Origin: Streptomyces sp. NBC_00459
Lineage (GTDB): Bacteria > Actinomycetota > Actinomycetes > Streptomycetales > Streptomycetaceae
Assembly: GCF_036013955.1 (NCBI RefSeq)
Contig: NZ_CP107903.1
Location: 7,006,001 to 7,070,000, forward strand
Length of the DNA stretch: 64,000 nt
Direction of reading: 5' to 3'
Positions 58,333 to 64,000 of this stretch are shown here, in pieces. The translations under genes were made by a program, and so were the position numbers. The notes under the pieces were generated by a model that was not told the DNA's origin, made no database searches, and saw nothing but the letters and a program-made list of their open reading frames with translations. The first letter of the stretch is position 1, and each line of letters opens with the position of its first letter.

Positions 58333-60182
58333 CGTCGGCCGTCCTCCGTGGGCTCCGTGGGATCGCTGTGGGTGGCCCACTCCAGGAGGCCGATGAACGC
58401 ACGGTTCAGCAGCGCGGAGTCCGCGGGCCGCAGCGGGCGCTGCGCCATGAGCAGGGCCTGCCCGTACAAGGACTCCGTGGCGGTGCCGATCAGTTCCCGG
58501 TCCTCCAGCGAACTGATTCTCCGGATCAGCGGGTTGAGATGGTTGAGCACCAGCCGCGCGCGCGGGGCGCTGCCCCGCAGCGAGCCGAGGATGCCGGCCC
58601 ACAGGTCGTCGGCCTGCTCCTCGGCCTCCGCGCGCGCCTGCTCGTGCCGGGCCGCCCGGTCGTCCAGATGCAGCGCGGGCACGGACAAGGGGTGGAAGGC
58701 GCGCAGGACGACATCGCACCCCAGGGGGTCGAGTTTGGCGCGCGCGGCCCCCAGGAAGGCCGCCAGGGCCAGCTCCTCGGCCGGGTCGACCGAGTCCAGG
58801 TGCGCGGTCACGGTGTCGGCGTCCAGCTCGGCGACCACTGTCCCCGGGCGCACCGACGGCAGCGCCTCGATCAGCTCACTGTCGTAGGTGTAGCCGCCGT
58901 TGACGACGCCGACGCCCTGCGCGGACGCGATCGGCGCGACCTGCCGGTACTCCTCGACGGTGCGGGTGAAGTGCACCACCGGGTGCCGCTGCGCGAACTC
59001 CTCCAGCGACAACTGCCCGTCGGTCGTCTCGAAGGGGAGCCACGGCAGCATCGTGCGCAGCATCTCCTTGTCGTGCCTGGCCAGCGACTTGACGCCCAGG
59101 TGGTGCACCGACAGGAACGCGGCAAGCCGCTCCGGATCCCCGGCGGCGAGCCCGGTGAGCCAGGAGCGAATCCTTTCGCCCAGCGCCTCGCGTACCGCGG
59201 CCAGCGTCTCGTCCTCGTACAGCGACTCGCGCGAAGCCGTCGGCCGCAGGCTGTCGGTGTCGAGCACGCACCGCACGAAGAACGCCCAGTCGGGCAGCAG
59301 CTGTTCGGCCCGCTCGGTGAGCAGCATGCCCTTCAGGTGCACCCGGTGACTCGCGCGCTGCGCCGGACTCACGGAGGACGGCAGGACGTACGCCACCCCG
59401 CGAATCCCCGCGAGCGGCACGTCCAGGTCGATCGAGTCCAACGGCGTGAACCCGAACAGGTCGTGACAGTGCCGCTGGAGGGCCACCCTCCGGGTGGCGG
59501 GCGACGGATACGGACGGTTCCAGGGCGCCGGCAGATCGGTGACGGCCTCGTCGCCGACCCGCACGTCGTACGGCAGCAGCGACCCGAAGTCCCGCGCCAG
59601 CGCCAGCACACGCTCCTCGGTGAGCCACTCGCCGGCCCCGGGCCGCGCCACCAGGTGCACGGTCGTGCCCGGTTCGGGCCGGGCCGCGTCGGGCAGCGTA
59701 CGCACGGTGTACGAACCGTCGTCCGCGGCCGTCCACTCCACAGGAGGTGCGTCCGGCGTACGGGCGCTGCGGCTGACGACCCGGATCCGCTCGGCCACGA
59801 CGAAACAGGCAAGCAGCCCGATGCCGAACTGGCCGAGGAACTCCGAACGTGCCTCCTGGATGCCGCCGGGATCCGCCCGCTTGGAACTACGGCCGATGGT
59901 CGCAAGCAGGTTGTGCACGTCCGCCTCGGTGAGGCCGACCCCGGAGTCCTCGACCCGCAGGGTGCCGCCCTCCGCGTACAGCCGAACCCGCGCCGGGGCG
60001 TCGGGCTGCTCGGCGCGGCGGGCGGTGATCGCGTCCACGGCGTTCTGCAGCAGCTCGCGCAGATAGACCCTGGGGCTGGAGTAGAGGTGATGGGAGAGCA
60101 GGTCCACGAGGCCGCGCAGGTCGACCTGGAACGTATGCGGTGACTGGGATGCCTGGGATGACTGTGAGGTCTGGGAGTCCAT
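58329..60182 (-). CDS. Hsp90-family (HtpG-like) chaperone
   Basis: 617 residues. The GHKL ATPase is intact: LRELLQNAVDAI (Glu43, Asn47), VEDSGVGL (Asp79), TIGRSSK and FLGQFGIGLLACFVV. The middle domain has the catalytic-loop Arg in ASRESLYED (Arg318), and RVHLKGMLLTERAEQLLPDW. A reduced C-terminal region ends near 590, and the N-terminal 16 residues are Ser/Gln-rich. It is divergent from E. coli HtpG, so it may be a separate subfamily. It is first in a two-gene operon and lies divergent from recG. Confidence 0.88.
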   Translation of the reverse strand: MDSQTSQSSQASQSPHTFQVDLRGLVDLLSHHLYSSPRVYLRELLQNAVDAITARRAEQPDAPARVRLYAEGGTLRVEDSGVGLTEADVHNLLATIGRSSKRADPGGIQEARSEFLGQFGIGLLACFVVAERIRVVSRSARTPDAPPVEWTAADDGSYTVRTLPDAARPEPGTTVHLVARPGAGEWLTEERVLALARDFGSLLPYDVRVGDEAVTDLPAPWNRPYPSPATRRVALQRHCHDLFGFTPLDSIDLDVPLAGIRGVAYVLPSSVSPAQRASHRVHLKGMLLTERAEQLLPDWAFFVRCVLDTDSLRPTASRESLYEDETLAAVREALGERIRSWLTGLAAGDPERLAAFLSVHHLGVKSLARHDKEMLRTMLPWLPFETTDGQLSLEEFAQRHPVVHFTRTVEEYRQVAPIASAQGVGVVNGGYTYDSELIEALPSVRPGTVVAELDADTVTAHLDSVDPAEELALAAFLGAARAKLDPLGCDVVLRAFHPLSVPALHLDDRAARHEQARAEAEEQADDLWAGILGSLRGSAPRARLVLNHLNPLIRRISSLEDRELIGTATESLYGQALLMAQRPLRPADSALLNRAFIGLLEWATHSDPTEPTEDGRR

Positions 60183-60353
60183 CGTCGCAGCGCCGGAGGG
60201 GGGACCAGGTTCTGGCGACGGCGCGGGGTCGGGCGGTCCCGGTGAGGCGGTGACCGCGGGGGATGGCCGGGCGCGCCATCCTAGGCCCCGAACGAGCCGT
60301 CTGACCAGCGGATTCCCAGTACATATACGGCAATGTCAGTGGCGTGGTGTGCA

Positions 60354-62582
60354 ATGGATCTCGTGCCCGCACTGGAAGAACCACTGAAACAGCCACTGAA
60401 GTCAGTGCTCGGCCCCGCCACCGCGAAGGTGATGGCCGAGCACCTCGGCCTGCACACCGTCGGCGACCTCCTGCACCACTATCCGCGCAGGTACGAGGAG
60501 CGCGGCCAGCTCACCCACCTGGCCGACCTCCCCATGGACGAGCACGTGACGGTGGTCGCGCAGGTGGCCGACGCACGCCTGCACACCTTCGCGTCCTCGA
60601 AGTCCCGAGGGGGCAAGGGACAGCGCCTGGAAGTCACCATCACGGACGGCAGCGGCCGGCTCCAACTGGTCTTCTTCGGCCACGGAGTCCACAAGCCCCA
60701 CAAGGAACTCCTCCCAGGCACCCGGGCACTGTTCGCGGGCAAGGCCTCGGTCTTCAACCGCCGCCTCCAACTGGCCCATCCGGCGTACGAACTGCTGCGC
60801 GGCGACACCGACGAGGCGGCGGAGGCGGTCGACTCCTGGGCGGGCGCCCTGATCCCGCTCTACCCGGCCACCGCGAAACTGGAGTCCTGGAAGATCGCCA
60901 AGTCGGTGCAGACGGTGCTGCTCAGCGCCCAGGATGCCGTCGACCCGCTGCCCCCCTCCCTCCGGGAGGGCAGGGGCCTGGCCACTCTCCCCGAGGCCCT
61001 GCTGAAGATCCACCGCCCGCACACCAAGGCGGACATCGAGGACGCGCGCACCCGCCTCAAGTGGGACGAGGCCTTCGTCCTCCAGGTCGCACTGGCCCGC
61101 CGCCGCCACGCGGACGCCCAACTCCCGGCGGTCCCGCGCCGACCGTCCCCGGACGGCCTCCTCACCGCCTTCGACGCGAAACTCCCCTTCACCCTCACCG
61201 AAGGCCAGCAGAAGGTGTCGAAGGAAATCTTCGACGACCTGGCGGCGGAACACCCGATGCACCGGCTGCTGCAAGGGGAGGTCGGTTCGGGGAAGACAAT
61301 GGTGGCCCTCCGAGCCATGCTCGCCGTCGTCGACGCGGGCGGCCAGGCCGCGATGCTCGCGCCCACCGAGGTGCTCGCCCAGCAGCACCACCGGTCGATC
61401 ACCGAGATGATGGGGGAGTTGGCGGAGGGCGGGATGCTCGGCGGCGCCGACAAGGCCACCAAGGTGGTGCTCCTGACCGGTTCCATGGGCACCGCGGCCC
61501 GCCGTCAGGCGCTGCTCGACCTCGTCACGGGTGAGGCGGGGCTCGTGATCGGCACGCACGCGCTGATCGAGGACAAGGTCCAGTTCCACGACCTTGGACT
61601 GGTCGTCGTCGACGAGCAGCACCGCTTCGGCGTCGAACAGCGCGACGCCCTGCGAGGCAAGGGCAAACAGCCCCCGCACCTCCTCGTCATGACGGCCACG
61701 CCGATTCCGCGCACGGTCGCCATGACCGTCTTCGGCGACCTGGAGACGTCGGTCCTGGACCAGCTCCCCGCCGGCCGCTCGCCGATCGCCAGCCATGTCG
61801 TCCCGGCCGCCGACAAGCCCCATTTCCTGGCGCGCGCGTGGGAGCGCGTGCGCGAGGAGGTGGGCAACGGGCATCAGGCGTATGTGGTCTGCCCCCGTAT
61901 CGGCGACGAGGAGGACGACCCGAAGAAGGCCGGCAAGAAGAAGTCACCCGAGGACGAGGCCGAGAAACGCCCGCCGCTCGCCGTCGTGGAGGTGGCCGAG
62001 CAGCTGACCCGGGGCCCTCTCCAGGGGCTGAAGGTCGAGATCCTGCACGGCCGTATGCACCCCGACGACAAGGACGCCGTGATGCGCCGCTTCGCCGCCG
62101 GGGAGACGGACGTGCTGGTGGCCACCACGGTCATCGAGGTCGGCGTCAACGTGCCCAACGCGACCGTGATGGTGATCATGGACGCCGACCGCTTCGGTGT
62201 CTCCCAGCTCCACCAGCTCCGGGGCCGCGTCGGCCGAGGCTCGGCCGCCGGTCTCTGCCTCCTGGTCAGTGAGATGCCCGAGGCCAGCCCCGCCCGCCAG
62301 CGTCTCAACTCCGTCGCCGCCACTCTCGACGGCTTCGAACTGTCCCGTATCGACCTCGAACAACGCCGCGAGGGCGACGTCCTGGGGCAGGCCCAGTCCG
62401 GCGTCCGTACGTCCCTGCGGATGCTCACCGTCATCGAGGACGAGGAGATCATCGCGGAGGCGAGGGAGGAGGCGGCGGCAGTGGTCGCCGCAGACCCGGA
62501 CCTGGAGAACCTCCCCGGTCTGCGTACGGCCCTGGACGCGCTGCTGGACGAGGAGAGGGAGCAGTACCTGGACAAGGGGTGA
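60354..62582 (+). CDS. recG: ATP-dependent DNA helicase RecG
   Basis: 742 residues from ATG 60354 (ATG 60333 is in frame but gives an atypical start). Wedge/OB domain with YPRRYEERGQL, Walker A QGEVGSGKT, Walker B DEQH (VVVDEQHRFGV), TATPIPRTVAMT, and QLRGRVGRG. It remodels stalled replication forks and Holliday junctions. An acidic/basic insert KKAGKKKSPEDEAEKRP near 520 lies between helicase motifs. It is divergent from the Hsp90 operon and followed by rsmD after 187 bases. Confidence 0.94.
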   Translation: MDLVPALEEPLKQPLKSVLGPATAKVMAEHLGLHTVGDLLHHYPRRYEERGQLTHLADLPMDEHVTVVAQVADARLHTFASSKSRGGKGQRLEVTITDGSGRLQLVFFGHGVHKPHKELLPGTRALFAGKASVFNRRLQLAHPAYELLRGDTDEAAEAVDSWAGALIPLYPATAKLESWKIAKSVQTVLLSAQDAVDPLPPSLREGRGLATLPEALLKIHRPHTKADIEDARTRLKWDEAFVLQVALARRRHADAQLPAVPRRPSPDGLLTAFDAKLPFTLTEGQQKVSKEIFDDLAAEHPMHRLLQGEVGSGKTMVALRAMLAVVDAGGQAAMLAPTEVLAQQHHRSITEMMGELAEGGMLGGADKATKVVLLTGSMGTAARRQALLDLVTGEAGLVIGTHALIEDKVQFHDLGLVVVDEQHRFGVEQRDALRGKGKQPPHLLVMTATPIPRTVAMTVFGDLETSVLDQLPAGRSPIASHVVPAADKPHFLARAWERVREEVGNGHQAYVVCPRIGDEEDDPKKAGKKKSPEDEAEKRPPLAVVEVAEQLTRGPLQGLKVEILHGRMHPDDKDAVMRRFAAGETDVLVATTVIEVGVNVPNATVMVIMDADRFGVSQLHQLRGRVGRGSAAGLCLLVSEMPEASPARQRLNSVAATLDGFELSRIDLEQRREGDVLGQAQSGVRTSLRMLTVIEDEEIIAEAREEAAAVVAADPDLENLPGLRTALDALLDEEREQYLDKG

Positions 62583-62643
62583 GGAACCTTGTCCGACCGG
62601 GCTCCGGGGACTGGCCCTGGAGGCAGCCCCGCAGGGGCGCTGC

Positions 62644-62671
62644 AGGGGCGCGGGGAACTGCGCGACCAGCC
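62644..62671 (+). repeat. Dispersed intergenic 28-bp repeat, copy 5
   Basis: Exact copy of the element at 50150, between recG and rsmD, 61 bases after the recG stop. Confidence 0.9.
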
Positions 62672-62769
62672 CCCGGGCCCGGCTGTCGCCCACAACACAA
62701 AGCACCCTCCACCCCCGCCTGCGAAACTGGACCCGCAATCACCTCCACGGCCACGGACAAGGACCCCAG

Positions 62770-63351
62770 ATGACCCGCGTGATCGCCGGCACAGCCGGCG
62801 GACGACGCCTAGCCGTCCCGCCGGGCACCGGCACACGCCCCACCTCCGACCGCGCCCGCGAGGGCCTCTTCTCCACCTGGCAGGCCCTCCTCGGCCCCCT
62901 GGACGGTGAGCGCGTCCTCGACCTGTACGCCGGATCGGGAGCCGTCGGCCTGGAGGCACTCAGCCGCGGTGCCGGGCACACCCTGCTCGTGGAGGCCGAC
63001 GCCCGCGCCGCCCGCATCGTCCGCGAGAACGTGAAGGCGCTCGGCCTGCCCGGCGCCGAGGTCCGGGCCGGCAAGGTGGAACAGGTGGTTCAGGCGGCTG
63101 CCGCACAGTCGTACGACATCGTCTTCCTCGACCCGCCGTACGACGTTCCGGACGACGATCTTCGGGAGATTCTGCTCACACTCCGGGCCGGGGGCTGGCT
63201 CGCGGCCGAAGCCCTCGTCACCGTGGAGCGCAGCACCAGAGGCGGTGAATTCCCGTGGCCGGACGGCTTCGAAGCGCTCCGGTCCCGTCGCTACGGCGAG
63301 GGAACGTTTTGGTACGGTCGCGCCGCCTCTACGTGCGAAGACGCACGATGA
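62770..63351 (+). CDS. rsmD: 16S rRNA (guanine966-N2)-methyltransferase
   Basis: 193 residues. RVIAGTAGGRRL and PTSDRAREGLFSTW at the N-terminus, SAM-binding VLDLYAGSGAVGLEALSRGA, and catalytic FLDPPYDV are the RsmD pattern. It methylates G966 of 16S rRNA. Its stop TGA overlaps an ATG (63348) that could serve coaD. The recG-rsmD-coaD order is common in actinobacteria. Confidence 0.93.
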   Translation: MTRVIAGTAGGRRLAVPPGTGTRPTSDRAREGLFSTWQALLGPLDGERVLDLYAGSGAVGLEALSRGAGHTLLVEADARAARIVRENVKALGLPGAEVRAGKVEQVVQAAAAQSYDIVFLDPPYDVPDDDLREILLTLRAGGWLAAEALVTVERSTRGGEFPWPDGFEALRSRRYGEGTFWYGRAASTCEDAR

Positions 63352-63377
63352 CCGGACCGGAGAGCGAGGGATCACAA

Positions 63378-63857
63378 GTGCGCCGCGCCGTCTGTCCCGG
63401 GTCGTTCGACCCGATCACCAACGGACACCTCGACATCATTTCCCGCGCCTCCCGTCTGTACGACGAGGTCTATGTCGCGGTCATGATCAACAAATCGAAG
63501 AAGGGCCTCTTCGAGGTCGACGAACGGATCGACCTGATCCGCCAGGTCACCGCCGAGTTCGGAAACGTCCGGGTCGAGTCCTTCCACGGCCTTCTCGTCG
63601 ACTTCTGCAAGCAGCGCGACATTCCGGCCATCGTCAAGGGTTTGCGCGCTGTCAGCGACTTCGACTACGAACTCCAGATGGCCCAGATGAACAACGGGCT
63701 GTCCGGTGTCGAGACGCTCTTCGTGCCGACCAACCCCACCTACAGTTTTCTCTCCTCCTCGCTCGTCAAGGAGGTCGCCGCCTGGGGCGGGGACGTCTCC
63801 CACCTCGTGCCGCCACTCGTCCTGGAAGCCCTCGACGGACGTCTCAAGAAGGACTGA
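63378..63857 (+). CDS. coaD: Phosphopantetheine adenylyltransferase
   Basis: 159 residues from GTG 63378 (GAGGGA upstream), the usual CoaD length; ATG 63348, overlapping the rsmD stop, would add ten residues. Nucleotidyltransferase motif CPGSFDPITNGHLDII (TxGH), KGLRAVSDFDYE and the terminal SFLSSSLVKEVAAWGGDV are conserved. It transfers AMP to 4'-phosphopantetheine in coenzyme A synthesis. Confidence 0.95.
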   Translation: MRRAVCPGSFDPITNGHLDIISRASRLYDEVYVAVMINKSKKGLFEVDERIDLIRQVTAEFGNVRVESFHGLLVDFCKQRDIPAIVKGLRAVSDFDYELQMAQMNNGLSGVETLFVPTNPTYSFLSSSLVKEVAAWGGDVSHLVPPLVLEALDGRLKKD

Positions 63858-63982
63858 CGAACGGGCTGACGAAGAACCGACGACGGACTGACAAACCGTC
63901 ACTCGGTGTCGGGCGGGTCGGCGGGAGTCGTACAGTCGACCCGTCCGTCTTCATCACAGCTGTAGAGAGTGGCGAGCACACG

Positions 63983-64000
63983 GTGGACGTGCAGAAGAAG
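63983..64000 (+). CDS. Start of a further gene (partial), possibly a DivIVA-like coiled-coil protein
   Basis: Six codons from GTG 63983 read MDVQKK before the window ends. The N-terminal MDVQKK and the position after coaD match a conserved Streptomyces coiled-coil/DivIVA-type protein from recall. No strong ribosome site is visible, and six residues cannot prove identity. Confidence 0.45.

Overview
The window is about 64 kb of chromosome from a high-GC actinobacterium, almost certainly a Streptomyces. The signs are very strong codon-position GC bias (long antisense open frames behind most genes), two tandem conservon operons of the cvnA-B-C-D type, an acyl-CoA carboxylase beta/epsilon pair, a lysine-tailed HU protein, an IclR regulator of NdgR type facing leuCD, Tat and Sec exported hydrolases, and a gene order (pruA - leuB - ilvE - citramalate synthase - accB/accE - conservons - gltX - tRNA Gln/Glu - ndgR - leuCD - hupS - gpsA - ddl - thiL - rpmB - recG - coaD) that I recognise as conserved Streptomyces core synteny.

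Layout. 1-5.3 kb: end of a proline dehydrogenase gene, pruA, an alpha/beta hydrolase, an AAC(2')-like acetyltransferase, a 43-residue small protein and a Tat lipoprotein phosphatase. 5.5-13.9 kb: leuB, ilvE and a citramalate/isopropylmalate synthase, the last behind a candidate attenuator leader with tandem Ile codons; between them lie a membrane protein gene with a TTA codon, a KamA-like radical SAM gene and a secreted beta-propeller. 14-21.7 kb: a secreted GH3 glycosidase, a Gly-rich membrane protein, a trypsin, a GNAT enzyme, a YdeI-like protein and YceI. 22-23.9 kb: accB and accE. 24-34.8 kb: two complete conservons in tandem on the minus strand. 35.4-40.1 kb: a small two-repeat peptide, an FAH-family hydrolase overlapping gltX, a secreted protein, a HAD phosphatase and five tRNA genes (Gln, Glu, Glu, Gln, Glu). 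40.1-45.8 kb: MerR/DUF4188 pair, ndgR divergent from leuCD, a 76-residue protein and an HU gene. 45.9-53.2 kb: cofC and a small partner, plsC-gpsA-ddl, a DUF3515 lipoprotein, a stand-alone Lrp-type effector domain, thiL-thiD and rpmB. 53.5-64 kb: a DAK2/FakA-like kinase, an Hsp90-family gene coupled to a 983-residue helical-repeat (TPR-like) gene, recG, rsmD, coaD and the first codons of a further gene.

How it works together. Branched-chain amino acid synthesis recurs (leuB, ilvE, citramalate synthase, leuC, leuD) with its IclR regulator. Cofactor and envelope precursor genes (thiL/thiD, coaD, cofC, gpsA, plsC, ddl) form the right half. gltX lies beside tRNA-Glu and tRNA-Gln genes, which fits an organism that charges both with one GluRS. 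The strongest candidates for less-described biology are the Hsp90/helical-repeat pair, the shared C-terminal peptide of the two CvnA proteins, the attenuator ahead of the citramalate synthase, the small ANPRRT repeat peptide and the dispersed intergenic 28-bp repeat. No IS elements, prophage or CRISPR arrays were seen.
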